Assembly (NCBI RefSeq): GCF_934668725.1
Contig: NZ_CAKUOF010000016.1
Coordinates: 9,966 to 73,965, forward strand
DNA from: an uncultured Dysgonomonas sp.
Lineage (GTDB): Bacteria; Bacteroidota; Bacteroidia; Bacteroidales; Dysgonomonadaceae
Direction of reading: 5' to 3'
Length of the DNA stretch: 64,000 nucleotides
The notes below the pieces were generated by a model, which made no database searches, was not told the origin of the DNA, and saw nothing but the letters and a program-made list of their open reading frames with translations. A program made the position numbers and the translations under genes. How positions within the stretch are numbered: position 1 is the stretch's first letter; every line of letters starts with the position of its first letter. Positions 1 to 8,360 of this stretch are shown in pieces.

Positions 1-32
1 CAAGTGGTGTAGAAGTAGAAATTAAAGTTTGA
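1..32 (+). CDS. rpsJ: 30S ribosomal protein S10 (uS10), 3' end only
   Basis: Bases 3-29 read SGVEVEIKV followed by TGA at 30-32, the typical C-terminus of ribosomal protein S10. The rest of the gene lies left of the window. S10 directly precedes L3 in the S10 operon of nearly all bacteria, and here L3 starts 24 bases downstream, so position and residues agree. Only nine residues are visible. Confidence 0.85.
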   Translation, partial: SGVEVEIKV

Positions 33-56
33 TAAACACGTAAATCAATTAAAGAA

Positions 57-677
57 ATGCCAGGATTATTAGGAAAAAAAATCGGAATGACATCCGTTTT
101 CAGTGCCGAGGGAAAAAATGTTCCATGCACTGTTATCGAAGTGGGTCCTTGTGTTGTTACTCAAGTGAAAACTGTAGAGAAGGACGGTTATGAAGCTGTT
201 CAAATAGGTTTTGTTGATGCTAAAGATAAGCATACTAGCAAACCTCTACAAGGTCACTTTAAAAAAGCAGGAGTAGCACCAAAAAGACACTTGGCCGAGT
301 TCAAGTACGAAGAGAATTACAATTTGGGAGACGTTATCACAGTAGATGGAATGTTTTCAATGGACGACCCTTATTTGGATATAACAGGTGTGTCTAAAGG
401 TAAAGGTTTTCAAGGTGTTGTTAAACGTCACGGTTTCGGTGGTGTTGGACAAGCAACATTAGGTCAACATAACCGTTTACGTGCACCGGGTTCTATCGGA
501 GCTTGTTCTTATCCTGCTAAGGTATTCAAGGGAACAAGAATGGGTGGACAAATGGGTAACAAACAAGTTACTGTGCAAAACCTTGTGATTATTAAGATAA
601 TTCCGGAACACAACCTTCTATTGGTTAAAGGTTCTATCCCGGGTAGTAAAGGATCAATCGTTAGAATAGAAAGATAA
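57..677 (+). CDS. rplC: 50S ribosomal protein L3 (uL3)
   Basis: A 206-residue protein starting MPGLLGKKIGM and carrying the L3 signature around GKGFQGVVKRHGFGG and GSIGACSYPAKVFKGTRMGG. L3 nucleates early 23S rRNA folding near the peptidyl-transferase centre; the glycine-rich central loop reaches towards it. It is the first complete gene of the S10 operon, and its stop codon overlaps the start of rplD by one base, which suggests coupled translation. Confidence 0.97.
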   Translation: MPGLLGKKIGMTSVFSAEGKNVPCTVIEVGPCVVTQVKTVEKDGYEAVQIGFVDAKDKHTSKPLQGHFKKAGVAPKRHLAEFKYEENYNLGDVITVDGMFSMDDPYLDITGVSKGKGFQGVVKRHGFGGVGQATLGQHNRLRAPGSIGACSYPAKVFKGTRMGGQMGNKQVTVQNLVIIKIIPEHNLLLVKGSIPGSKGSIVRIER

Positions 678-1306
678 TGGAACTTAGTGTATTAAATATA
701 AGCGGTAAAGATACCGGAAAGAAAGTGTCGTTGGACGATGCTATCTATGGAATTGAGCCTAATGACCATGTTCTTTGGTTAGATGTAAAGCAGTATTTGG
801 CGAATCAACGTCAAGGTACTCACAAATCTAAAGAAAGAAGCGAATTGTCGGGTAGTACTCGTAAGCTTATCAAACAAAAAGGTGGAGGTGGAGCTCGTCG
901 TGGCGATATCAAATCTCCAATTTTGGTTGGTGGAGCTCGCGTTTTTGGTCCAAAACCAAGAGACTATAGCTTTAAATTGAACAAGAAAGTAAAAGTTCTT
1001 GCTCGTAAATCTGCATTGGCATACAAAGCTAAAGACAATCAAATCATAGTAGTTGAGGATTTCAACTTCGAAACACCGAAAACAAAAGATTTTATTGCTT
1101 TGACTAAAAGTTTGCAAGTAGCTGATAAAAAGGTAGTTTTGGTTTTGTCAGATCAAAATAAAAACGTATATTTGTCGGCTCGTAATTTGGAACGAGTTAA
1201 AGTTGTAACTGCTTCTGAGATAAATGCTTATACTATCTTGAATTGTTCAAGCTTAGTTTTGGCAGAATCTTCGGTTGCGGTAATTGATAAACTTTTAAAA
1301 GCATAA
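677..1306 (+). CDS. rplD: 50S ribosomal protein L4 (uL4)
   Basis: A 209-residue protein with the long basic loop (GSTRKLIKQKGGGGARRGD) that lines the nascent-chain exit tunnel, followed by the globular L4 core. Length is normal for the family. The ATG shares its A with the stop codon of rplC. In gammaproteobacteria L4 represses its own operon; whether this holds here cannot be judged, because the operon leader is outside the window. Confidence 0.97.
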   Translation: MELSVLNISGKDTGKKVSLDDAIYGIEPNDHVLWLDVKQYLANQRQGTHKSKERSELSGSTRKLIKQKGGGGARRGDIKSPILVGGARVFGPKPRDYSFKLNKKVKVLARKSALAYKAKDNQIIVVEDFNFETPKTKDFIALTKSLQVADKKVVLVLSDQNKNVYLSARNLERVKVVTASEINAYTILNCSSLVLAESSVAVIDKLLKA

Positions 1307-1312
1307 GGAGGT
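1305..1312 (+). promoter_or_regulatory. strong Shine-Dalgarno in front of rplW
   Basis: The sequence AAGGAGGT lies five bases before the ATG of rplW and overlaps the stop codon of rplD. Most genes in this window, as is typical for Bacteroidota, have no such motif but an A-rich upstream stretch. This site and the one before rplF are the clear exceptions. Confidence 0.7.
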
Positions 1313-1317
1313 AAAAA

Positions 1318-1611
1318 ATGGGTATTTTAATTAAACCAATTCTGACAGAAAAGCAAACAGCGATTTCAGAAAAATTTCCAAATCGTTATGGTTTTCGTGT
1401 TGCTCCTAATGCAAATAAAGTTGAAATCAAAAATGCAGTAGAGCAAATTTACGGAGTGAAAGTGGATGTTGTAAACACAATGAATTATGCCGGAAAACGC
1501 AAAAGCCGTTTTACTAAAGCCGGTGTAGTTAGTGGTAAAACTCCTGCTTACAAGAAAGCAATCGTAACCTTGAAAGAAGGTGAAGTAATAGACTTTTTTA
1601 GTAATATCTAA
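1318..1611 (+). CDS. rplW: 50S ribosomal protein L23 (uL23)
   Basis: A 97-residue protein beginning MGILIKPILTEKQT, matching the L23 N-terminus, with the family motif NRYGFRVAPNANKVEIKNAVE. L23 sits at the tunnel exit and docks trigger factor, SRP and SecYEG. It lies between rplD and rplB as in the canonical operon. It is one of two genes here with a full AGGAGG ribosome binding site. Confidence 0.97.
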   Translation: MGILIKPILTEKQTAISEKFPNRYGFRVAPNANKVEIKNAVEQIYGVKVDVVNTMNYAGKRKSRFTKAGVVSGKTPAYKKAIVTLKEGEVIDFFSNI

Positions 1612-1619
1612 GATAAAAA

Positions 1620-2444
1620 ATGGCAGTACGTAAATTAAAGCCCACAACACCGGGGCAAAGACACAAAATTATTGGTACATTCGAAGAAATCACTGCAAGT
1701 GTACCAGAAAAATCTCTTGTAGTCGGAAAGAAAATTTCAGGTGGTCGTAATAATACTGGAAAGATGACAGTTCGTAACGTAGGTGGCGGTCATAAAAGAA
1801 AGTACAGACTAATTGACTTCAAGAGAACTAAAGACGGAGTACCTGCTACAGTGGCAACAATTGAATACGACCCGAATCGTTCGGCTCGTATTGCTTTGTT
1901 ACATTATGCAGACGGAGCAAAAGCTTATATGATTGCTCCTAACGGATTGCAGGTGGGTCAAACAGTGATGTCAGGTGCTAATGCAGCTCCTGAGGTAGGA
2001 AATGCTTTGCCTTTGGCAAATATCCCTATTGGTACAGTAGTACATAATCTAGAATTACGTCCAGGGCAAGGAGCGAAATTGGTTCGTTCGGCTGGCGGGT
2101 TTGCACAGTTAACTTCTCGCGAAGGTGACTATGCTATCGTTAGGATGCCTTCTGGTGAAACACGTAAAATACTTTCAGCTTGTAAAGCAACTGTAGGTAG
2201 TGTTGGTAACTCTGATCATGCACTTGAAAAATCAGGTAAAGCAGGTCGCTCTAGATGGCTTGGAAATCGTCCTCGTGTTAGAGGTGTAGTAATGAACCCT
2301 GTGGATCACCCAATGGGTGGTGGTGAAGGTCGTGCTTCAGGAGGACACCCAAGATCACGTAAAGGATTGTATTCTAAAGGTCTTAAAACAAGAGCTCCAA
2401 AGAAACATTCTTCTAAGTATATAATTGAAAGAAGAAAGAAGTAA
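1620..2444 (+). CDS. rplB: 50S ribosomal protein L2 (uL2)
   Basis: A 274-residue protein, the normal length, with the conserved C-terminal segment around NPVDHPMGGGEGRASGGHPRS; it includes the histidine near the peptidyl-transferase centre that is conserved in L2. The N-terminal region carries the RNA-binding OB-like domain (GGRNNTGKMTVRNVGGGHKRKYR). The gene starts eight bases after rplW ends. Confidence 0.98.
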   Translation: MAVRKLKPTTPGQRHKIIGTFEEITASVPEKSLVVGKKISGGRNNTGKMTVRNVGGGHKRKYRLIDFKRTKDGVPATVATIEYDPNRSARIALLHYADGAKAYMIAPNGLQVGQTVMSGANAAPEVGNALPLANIPIGTVVHNLELRPGQGAKLVRSAGGFAQLTSREGDYAIVRMPSGETRKILSACKATVGSVGNSDHALEKSGKAGRSRWLGNRPRVRGVVMNPVDHPMGGGEGRASGGHPRSRKGLYSKGLKTRAPKKHSSKYIIERRKK

Positions 2445-2465
2445 CCTGATTTAATTTAAAAAATT

Positions 2466-2735
2466 ATGAGTCGTTCGTTAAAAAAAGGCCCGTATATTAA
2501 TGTAAAGCTTGAGAAAAAAGTTTTGGCTATGAATGAGTCAGGCAAGAAAGCTGTTGTTAAGACATGGGCAAGGGCTTCAATGATTTCTCCGGATTTTGTA
2601 GGTCACACTATAGCTGTACATAATGGAAATAAATTTATTCCTGTTTATGTAACAGAAAATATGGTAGGTCATAAACTAGGGGAATTTGCTCTAACTCGTA
2701 CTTTCCGTGGACACGGTGGTAACAAGAAGAGATAA
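2466..2735 (+). CDS. rpsS: 30S ribosomal protein S19 (uS19)
   Basis: An 89-residue protein with the family opening MSRSLKKGPY and C-terminal signature HKLGEFALTRTFRGHGGNKK. S19 binds the head of 16S rRNA together with S13. The 50-base gap to rplV is one of the larger gaps in this part of the cluster but shows no obvious structure. Confidence 0.97.
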   Translation: MSRSLKKGPYINVKLEKKVLAMNESGKKAVVKTWARASMISPDFVGHTIAVHNGNKFIPVYVTENMVGHKLGEFALTRTFRGHGGNKKR

Positions 2736-2785
2736 TCAAGCAAAAGCCAAAATTTTATTCAACAAAAAAGAAACATTAATATAAA

Positions 2786-3193
2786 ATGGGTAAGAGAAAA
2801 AGAATAGCAGCTGACGCTAGAAAAGAAGCTAAACAAGCAGTTTCTTTAGCTAAGTTGAATAACGTTCCTACTTCACCACGTAAAATGCGCTTAGTTGCAG
2901 ATATGGTAAGAGGTATGGAAGCGTTTAGAGCTCTTGGCGTTTTGAAATTCTCAAATAAAGAAGCAGCCGCAAGAGTTGAAAAATTGTTGCGCTCTTCTAT
3001 TGCTAACTGGGAAGCTAAAAATGAGCGTAAAGCCGAGAGTGGAGAACTTTATGTGTCTTCGATATATGTAGATGGAGGTGCGATGTTAAAAAGACTTCGT
3101 CCTGCTCCACAAGGTAGAGGTTACAGAATTCGCAAACGTTCGAATCACGTAACTATTACAGTTGATGCACTTAGTAATAAAAAACAAAATTAA
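2786..3193 (+). CDS. rplV: 50S ribosomal protein L22 (uL22)
   Basis: A 135-residue protein. The L22 core begins near residue 24 (LNNVPTSPRKMRLVADMVRG) and ends with the beta-hairpin segment MLKRLRPAPQGRGYRIRKRSNH, whose tip lines the exit tunnel at the macrolide constriction. A basic N-terminal extension of about 20 residues precedes the core, so the protein is longer than the roughly 110-residue E. coli form. Confidence 0.96.
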   Translation: MGKRKRIAADARKEAKQAVSLAKLNNVPTSPRKMRLVADMVRGMEAFRALGVLKFSNKEAAARVEKLLRSSIANWEAKNERKAESGELYVSSIYVDGGAMLKRLRPAPQGRGYRIRKRSNHVTITVDALSNKKQN

Positions 3194-3202
3194 TTTAGCC
3201 AG

Positions 3203-3949
3203 ATGGGACAAAAAATCAATCCGATAGCGAATCGTTTAGGTATAATAAGAGGATGGGATTCTAACTGGTATGGCGGCAACAATTACGGTGATACTTTGTT
3301 AGAGGATAGCAAAATCCGTAAATACTTGAATGCTCGCCTGGCAAAAGCTAGTGTATCTCGCATAGTAATCGAAAGAACTTTGAAACTTGTAACTATTACT
3401 GTATGTACAGCTCGTCCCGGTATTATTATCGGAAAAGGCGGTCAAGAAGTAGACAAGCTAAAAGAAGAACTAAAGAAAATTACAGATAAAGATATTCAAA
3501 TCAATATATTTGAAATCAAAAAACCTGAGTTAGATGCAGTAATAGTAGCTAATAATATCGCACGTCAACTAGAAGGTAAAATTGCTTATCGTCGTGCAAT
3601 TAAAATGGCTATCGCTTCAACTATCAGAATGGGTGCTGAAGGTATAAAAATTCAAATCTCTGGACGTTTGAACGGTGCTGAAATGGCTCGTTCGGAAATG
3701 TACAAAGAAGGAAGAACTCCACTTCACACATTCCGTGCTGATATTGATTATGCTCATGCTGAGGCTTTGACTAAAGTTGGTTTGCTCGGTATCAAAGTAT
3801 GGATTTGCCGTGGAGAAGTTTACGGTAAGAAAGACCTTGCTCCGTCATTTGTAGCATCTAAGGAAACAGCATCTTCTCAAAACAGAGGAGGTAATGATAA
3901 CCGTAGATCAAACGATGGAAGAGGTTTCAAGAAAGGAAAGAGAAAATAA
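3203..3949 (+). CDS. rpsC: 30S ribosomal protein S3 (uS3)
   Basis: A 248-residue protein starting MGQKINPIANRLG. It has the KH RNA-binding loop (RPGIIIGKGGQEVDKLKEEL) and the C-terminal S3 domain (SGRLNGAEMARSEMYKEGRTPLHT). S3 lines the mRNA entry channel and takes part in helicase activity. The final 35 residues are a low-complexity Asn/Arg/Gly/Lys tail typical of this phylum. Confidence 0.97.
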   Translation: MGQKINPIANRLGIIRGWDSNWYGGNNYGDTLLEDSKIRKYLNARLAKASVSRIVIERTLKLVTITVCTARPGIIIGKGGQEVDKLKEELKKITDKDIQINIFEIKKPELDAVIVANNIARQLEGKIAYRRAIKMAIASTIRMGAEGIKIQISGRLNGAEMARSEMYKEGRTPLHTFRADIDYAHAEALTKVGLLGIKVWICRGEVYGKKDLAPSFVASKETASSQNRGGNDNRRSNDGRGFKKGKRK

Positions 3950-3970
3950 GAATTAAACATTTGAAAAAAG

Positions 3971-4402
3971 ATGTTACAACCGAAGAAAACAAAATTTAGA
4001 AGACAGCAAAAAGGTCGCATGAAAGGTAATGCCCAAAGAGGCAACCAACTTGCTTTCGGTTCGTTCGGTATCAAGACCCTTGAGACTAAATGGATTACCG
4101 GACGTCAGATCGAAGCGGCTCGTATTGCTGTGACTCGTTACATGCAACGTCAAGGTCAGGTTTGGGTAAGAATTTTCCCAGACAAACCTATTACAAAGAA
4201 ACCTGCTGAAGTGCGTATGGGTAAAGGAAAAGGTTCGCCAGAAGGATTTGTGGCACCTGTTACTCCGGGAAGAATGATTTTTGAAATCGAAGGTGTATCT
4301 TTTGACGTAGCTAAAGAAGCATTGCGTTTGGCTGCTCAAAAATTACCAGTAACTACAAAATTTGTAGTACGTAGAGATTATGACTTAACTCAAAATTCTT
4401 AA
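3971..4402 (+). CDS. rplP: 50S ribosomal protein L16 (uL16)
   Basis: A 143-residue protein with the N-terminal motif MLQPKKTKFRRQQKGRMKG and the segment RQIEAARIAVTRYMQRQG. It carries the loop around RMGKGKGSPEGFVAPV that holds the conserved arginine known to be hydroxylated in some bacteria. L16 organises the A-site region of the large subunit. Start and length fit the family. Confidence 0.97.
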   Translation: MLQPKKTKFRRQQKGRMKGNAQRGNQLAFGSFGIKTLETKWITGRQIEAARIAVTRYMQRQGQVWVRIFPDKPITKKPAEVRMGKGKGSPEGFVAPVTPGRMIFEIEGVSFDVAKEALRLAAQKLPVTTKFVVRRDYDLTQNS

Positions 4403-4407
4403 GCACG

Positions 4408-4605
4408 ATGAAGATTGCAGAAGTAAGAGAATTGTCCGATAAGGATTTAGCAGAAAGATTGGATGTCGAAAAACTGGCATTGAATCAATTAGTTTTGAAC
4501 CACAGTGTGACTCCATTGGATAACCCTGCTAAGATTAAAGAAAAGCGCCGTGATATCGCTCGTATCTTGACAGAGTTGCGTCAAAGAGAAATAAATAAAA
4601 AGTAA
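4408..4605 (+). CDS. rpmC: 50S ribosomal protein L29 (uL29)
   Basis: A 65-residue helical protein, MKIAEVRELSDKDLAERL, with the family C-terminal pattern KEKRRDIARILTELRQRE. L29 is a small tunnel-exit protein next to L23. It sits five bases after rplP and nine before rpsQ, the canonical order. Confidence 0.96.
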   Translation: MKIAEVRELSDKDLAERLDVEKLALNQLVLNHSVTPLDNPAKIKEKRRDIARILTELRQREINKK

Positions 4606-4614
4606 TAAGAGCTG

Positions 4615-4872
4615 ATGGAAACTAGAAATTTAAGAAAAGAAAGAATCGGGGTCGTTTTCAGTAATAAAATGGATAAGACCGTTACTGTTGCTGTAAAATG
4701 GAAAGAAAAACACCCTATCTATGGGAAGTTCGTTAATAAAACGAAGAAATTTCATGCTCATGATGAAAAAAACGAGTGTAATATCGGTGATACTGTAAGA
4801 ATCATGGAAACTCGTCCTTTGAGCAAACTAAAAAGATGGAGATTAATCGAAATAATCGAAAGGGCTAAATAA
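4615..4872 (+). CDS. rpsQ: 30S ribosomal protein S17 (uS17)
   Basis: An 85-residue OB-fold protein with family motifs RKERIGVVFSNKMDKTV and GDTVRIMETRPLSKLKRWR. S17 is a primary 16S rRNA binder of the platform/body. Its stop is followed one base later by the rplN start codon. Confidence 0.97.
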   Translation: METRNLRKERIGVVFSNKMDKTVTVAVKWKEKHPIYGKFVNKTKKFHAHDEKNECNIGDTVRIMETRPLSKLKRWRLIEIIERAK

Positions 4873-4873
4873 A

Positions 4874-5239
4874 ATGATACAACAAGAATCAAGATTAGTA
4901 GTAACGGATAACAGTGGTGCCAGAGAGGCTCTATGTATTCGCGTACTAGGAGGCACAAGAAGACGCTATGCATCTGTAGGAGATATAATAGTAGTTGCTA
5001 TCAAAAATGTGATCCCTTCAAGTGATGTTAAGAAAGGTGCAGTAACTAAAGCAATGGTTGTGCGTACAAAAAAAGAAGTACGCAGAGCAGATGGATCATA
5101 TATCCGTTTTGACGACAATGCTTGTGTATTGTTGAATGCTGCCGGTGAAATCAGAGGAAGTCGTATTTTCGGACCAGTAGCAAGAGAGTTGCGTGCGGTG
5201 AATATGAAAATCGTTTCTTTAGCACCAGAGGTACTTTAA
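4874..5239 (+). CDS. rplN: 50S ribosomal protein L14 (uL14)
   Basis: A 121-residue protein beginning MIQQESRLVVTDNSGAR, with the L14 signature RVLGGTRRRYASVGDIIVV and the conserved C-terminus RIFGPVARELR. L14 forms part of the intersubunit bridges and is the docking site of the silencing factor RsfS. Length is typical. Confidence 0.98.
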   Translation: MIQQESRLVVTDNSGAREALCIRVLGGTRRRYASVGDIIVVAIKNVIPSSDVKKGAVTKAMVVRTKKEVRRADGSYIRFDDNACVLLNAAGEIRGSRIFGPVARELRAVNMKIVSLAPEVL

Positions 5240-5260
5240 TCTAAATAAATCTAGACGGTA

Positions 5261-5578
5261 ATGAGTAAGTTACATATAAAGAAAGGTGACATTGTTTATG
5301 TAAACACCGGTACAGATAAAGGCAAGACTGGTCGCGTTGTTAAAGTCGTTATTGACAAACAACGTGCCATTGTCGAAGGTCTGAACATGGTATCTAAGCA
5401 TACAAAACCTAATGCGAAAAATCCTCAAGGAGGTATTGAGAAAGTAGAGGCTCCTATCCATATATCTAATCTTAATGTGGTTGATCCTGAATCTGGAAAA
5501 CCAACAAGAATAGGTCGTAAGGAATTGAATGGTAAGCTAGTGCGTTATTCTAAAAAAACAGGGAAGGAGATTAAATAA
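5261..5578 (+). CDS. rplX: 50S ribosomal protein L24 (uL24)
   Basis: A 105-residue KOW-domain protein: HIKKGDIVYVNTGTDKGKTG is the KOW motif, followed by the L24 segment VEGLNMVSKHTKPN. L24 is one of the two assembly initiators of the large subunit. Its last base overlaps the first base of rplE. Confidence 0.97.
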   Translation: MSKLHIKKGDIVYVNTGTDKGKTGRVVKVVIDKQRAIVEGLNMVSKHTKPNAKNPQGGIEKVEAPIHISNLNVVDPESGKPTRIGRKELNGKLVRYSKKTGKEIK

Positions 5579-6141
5579 TGAGCAATACAACAACTCTTAA
5601 GACAGAATATAAAGATCGTATTGTTTCTTCTCTGATGAAAGAATTCGGTTATAAGTCATCAATGCAAGTTCCTGTTCTTAAAAAGATTGTAATCAATCAA
5701 GGTTTGGGAATAGCTGTGGCAGACAAAAAAATTATAGAAACAGCAATCAATGAATTGACTGCTATTACAGGTCAAAAAGCTGTAGCGACAGTATCTAAAA
5801 AAGATATTTCGAACTTTAAGTTGCGTAAAAAAATGCCTATTGGTGTGATGGTTACATTACGTCACAATCAGATGTACGAATTTTTGGAAAGACTGGTAAA
5901 AGTCGCTCTACCTCGTATTCGTGACTTCAAAGGTATCGAAAGCAAACTTGATGGTCGTGGTAATTATACATTAGGTATCCAGGAGCAAATCATTTTCCCT
6001 GAAATTAATATTGATGCAATTAATAAAATTCTGGGAATGAATATTACCTTTGTAACTTCTGCAAAAACAGATGAAGAAGGCTATGCTCTTTTGAGAGAAT
6101 TTGGTTTACCATTTAAGAACGCAAAAAAAGAATTGATATAA
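5578..6141 (+). CDS. rplE: 50S ribosomal protein L5 (uL5)
   Basis: A 187-residue protein with the L5 signature KIVINQGLGIA, the TGQKAVATVSKKDISNFKLR segment and the C-terminal TSAKTDEEGYALLREFGLPF. L5 binds 5S rRNA and contacts the P-site tRNA and the small-subunit head. It overlaps rplX by one base and ends one base before rpsN. Confidence 0.98.
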   Translation: MSNTTTLKTEYKDRIVSSLMKEFGYKSSMQVPVLKKIVINQGLGIAVADKKIIETAINELTAITGQKAVATVSKKDISNFKLRKKMPIGVMVTLRHNQMYEFLERLVKVALPRIRDFKGIESKLDGRGNYTLGIQEQIIFPEINIDAINKILGMNITFVTSAKTDEEGYALLREFGLPFKNAKKELI

Positions 6142-6142
6142 G

Positions 6143-6412
6143 ATGGCAAAAGAATCAATGAAAGCCCGTGAGGTTAAAAGAGCAAAATTAGTCGCTAAAT
6201 ATGCAGCTAAAAGAGCTCAATTGAAGTCTGAAGGAGATTACGAAGGTCTTCAAGCTCTGCCTAAGAATGCGTCTCCGGTTCGTCTACATAACAGATGTAG
6301 TATGACTGGTCGTCCAAAGGGGTATTTACGCCAATTTGGAATTTCTCGTATTCAATTTAGAGAAATGGCTTCTAAAGGCTTAATACCAGGAATCAAAAAA
6401 GCTAGCTGGTAA
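6143..6412 (+). CDS. rpsN: 30S ribosomal protein S14 (uS14), zinc-free long form
   Basis: An 89-residue S14 with the conserved C-terminal motif NRCSMTGRPKGYLRQFGISR. It has one cysteine and lacks the two CxxC pairs of the short zinc-binding form, so this is the long C-minus type. S14 helps assemble the 30S head. It follows rplE with a one-base gap. Confidence 0.97.
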   Translation: MAKESMKAREVKRAKLVAKYAAKRAQLKSEGDYEGLQALPKNASPVRLHNRCSMTGRPKGYLRQFGISRIQFREMASKGLIPGIKKASW

Positions 6413-6479
6413 TAATAAAGAATTTTCTTAGAATTAAATATTGTTCCGGTTTTCGGAATTAATTTAAATCAATTTAATA
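6413..6479 (+). other. rpsN-rpsH intergenic with small inverted repeat
   Basis: A 67-base A/T-rich gap, long for this cluster. It contains TTCCG (6444-6448) and CGGAA (6454-6458) with a five-base loop, a possible small hairpin just before rpsH. In E. coli S8 regulates the spc operon through a site near rplE; nothing here proves a related element. Confidence 0.35.
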
Positions 6480-6875
6480 ATGACAGATCCAATAGCAGAT
6501 TATTTGACGCGTGTTCGCAATGCGATTATGGCTAAACACAGAGTGGTAGAAATACCAGCGTCAAATTTGAAAAAAGAAATCACAAAGATTCTTTTTGAAA
6601 AAGGCTACATACTTAACTATAAGTTTGTAGAAGAAGGTCCTCAAGGTTCAATTAAAATTGCCTTGAAGTACGATCCAGTAAATAAAGTGAATGCGATTAA
6701 GAAATTAATCCGCATCTCGACTCCAGGTCTTCGTAAGTATACAGGATATAAAGAAATGCCAAGAGTCCTTAATGGTCTTGGTGTAGCTGTATTGTCTACC
6801 TCTAAAGGTGTTATGACTGACAAAGAAGCTCGCGACTTGAAAGTGGGTGGAGAAGTTTTATGTTATGTTTATTAA
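6480..6875 (+). CDS. rpsH: 30S ribosomal protein S8 (uS8)
   Basis: A 131-residue protein starting MTDPIADYLTRVRNA, with the C-terminal S8 signature STSKGVMTDKEARDLKVGGEVLCYVY. S8 is a primary binder of the central domain of 16S rRNA. It lies between rpsN and rplF as in the spc operon. Confidence 0.98.
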   Translation: MTDPIADYLTRVRNAIMAKHRVVEIPASNLKKEITKILFEKGYILNYKFVEEGPQGSIKIALKYDPVNKVNAIKKLIRISTPGLRKYTGYKEMPRVLNGLGVAVLSTSKGVMTDKEARDLKVGGEVLCYVY

Positions 6876-6880
6876 TTAAG

Positions 6881-6887
6881 AGGAGGT
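6881..6887 (+). promoter_or_regulatory. Shine-Dalgarno in front of rplF
   Basis: AGGAGGT lies seven bases before the rplF ATG. This is the second perfect anti-16S match in the cluster, and an exception to the weak initiation sites of the other genes here. Confidence 0.65.
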
Positions 6888-6894
6888 ATACTAT

Positions 6895-7449
6895 ATGTCA
6901 AGAATTGGAAAATTACCTATAACTATCCCCGCGGGAGTTACCGTAAGTGTGGATAAAGATAATTTGGTTACCGTTAAAGGACCTAAAGGTGTATTAACTC
7001 AAAGTGTAAATCCTGATATCAAAGTTTCTGTCGACGGAGAAGTGTTGACTGTAACTCGTCCTAGTGATGAAAAAGAGCATCGTGCTTTGCATGGTCTTTA
7101 CAGATCGTTAATAAATAACATGGTTATTGGAGTTTCTGAAGGATATCGTAAAGAGTTAGAATTAGTTGGAGTTGGTTATCGTGCATCTAATGCAGGACAA
7201 CAATTAGATCTTTCTCTAGGTTATACTCACAACATTCACATGATGTTGCCAAAAGAGATAATCGTAGAAACTAAATCCGAGAGAAATAAGAATCCTCTAA
7301 TTATTTTAGAATCTTGCGATAAAGAGCTTATCGGACTTGTATGTGCTAAAATCCGTTCATTCCGTAAACCTGAACCATATAAAGGTAAAGGTATTCGTTT
7401 TGTAGGAGAAGTAATACGTCGTAAGTCAGGTAAATCGGCAGGTAAATAA
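6895..7449 (+). CDS. rplF: 50S ribosomal protein L6 (uL6)
   Basis: A 184-residue protein with MSRIGKLPITIPAGV at the N-terminus and the C-terminal L6 signature KPEPYKGKGIRFVGE. It has two similar L6 domains, the normal arrangement. L6 sits near the factor-binding site of the large subunit. Confidence 0.98.
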   Translation: MSRIGKLPITIPAGVTVSVDKDNLVTVKGPKGVLTQSVNPDIKVSVDGEVLTVTRPSDEKEHRALHGLYRSLINNMVIGVSEGYRKELELVGVGYRASNAGQQLDLSLGYTHNIHMMLPKEIIVETKSERNKNPLIILESCDKELIGLVCAKIRSFRKPEPYKGKGIRFVGEVIRRKSGKSAGK

Positions 7450-7472
7450 TTTACGTAAACTGTAAAAAAATC

Positions 7473-7817
7473 ATGACAACGAAGACAGATAGAAGAAATA
7501 AGATAAAGTTAGGTGTACGTAGTAAAATACAAGGTACAACTGAACGTCCACGTTTGACAGTTTTCAGAAGTAACAAGCAAATTTATGCACAAGTTATTGA
7601 TGATTTAACTGGAAAGACGCTAGCTTCTGCTTCTTCTCTTAAATTGAGCGAAAAAGCTCCTAAAAAAGAGATGGCGGCTAAAGTTGGTGAACTAGTAGCT
7701 AAGGCTGCTCAAGAAGCAGGCGTTACATCTGTAGTATTTGACCGTAACGGTTATTTATACCATGGTAGAGTTAAAGAAATGGCAGATGCTGCCCGTAAAG
7801 GTGGACTTAAATTTTAA
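7473..7817 (+). CDS. rplR: 50S ribosomal protein L18 (uL18)
   Basis: A 114-residue protein with a basic N-terminus and the L18 motifs RPRLTVFRSNKQIYAQVIDD and VVFDRNGYLYHGRVKEMADAAR. L18 carries 5S rRNA into the large subunit together with L5. Length and place in the operon are canonical. Confidence 0.97.
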   Translation: MTTKTDRRNKIKLGVRSKIQGTTERPRLTVFRSNKQIYAQVIDDLTGKTLASASSLKLSEKAPKKEMAAKVGELVAKAAQEAGVTSVVFDRNGYLYHGRVKEMADAARKGGLKF

Positions 7818-7822
7818 TACAA

Positions 7823-8341
7823 ATGGCAGGAATTAATAATAAAGTAAAATCGACCAACGATATCGAACTGAAGGACAGATTGGTGGCTATCAATCGTGTT
7901 ACAAAAGTAACAAAGGGTGGTCGTACATTCAGTTTTGCAGCTATCGTCGTTGTAGGTAACGAAGATGGTGTAGTTGGTTGGGGACTAGGTAAAGCCGGAG
8001 AGGTTACCACAGCCATTGCTAAAGGAGTGGAAGCTGCTAAGAAAAACCTGATTAAAGTTCCGGTATTGAAGGGAACTATACCTCACGAACAAATTGCACG
8101 TTTTGGAGGATCAGAAGTTTTCATCAAACCAGCTTCTCCCGGTACAGGAGTAAAAGCAGGAGGTGCGATGCGTGCTGTGCTTGAAAGTGTTGGTGTAACT
8201 GACGTTCTTGCAAAATCTAAAGGTTCTTCCAATCCTCACAACTTAGTGAAGGCTACAATCGAAGCTTTAGGTGAACTAAGAGATGCATATACTGTTGCTC
8301 AAAACAGAGGTGTATCTATGGAAAAAGTGTTTAAAGGTTAA
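7823..8341 (+). CDS. rpsE: 30S ribosomal protein S5 (uS5)
   Basis: A 172-residue protein with the N-terminal dsRBD-like S5 domain (RLVAINRVTKVTKGGRTFSF) and the C-terminal domain (ASPGTGVKAGGAMRAVLE). S5 acts in decoding accuracy and mRNA entry. Its stop codon lies 19 bases before the ATG of rpmD. Confidence 0.98.
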   Translation: MAGINNKVKSTNDIELKDRLVAINRVTKVTKGGRTFSFAAIVVVGNEDGVVGWGLGKAGEVTTAIAKGVEAAKKNLIKVPVLKGTIPHEQIARFGGSEVFIKPASPGTGVKAGGAMRAVLESVGVTDVLAKSKGSSNPHNLVKATIEALGELRDAYTVAQNRGVSMEKVFKG

Positions 8342-8360
8342 TTTGCAAGAAAAGAAAATT

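Noticed and set aside
8283..8360. Longer L30 starting inside rpsE
   Set aside because: L30 is known to start MATIKIKQ at 8361. The upstream codons are the rpsE gene in another frame.
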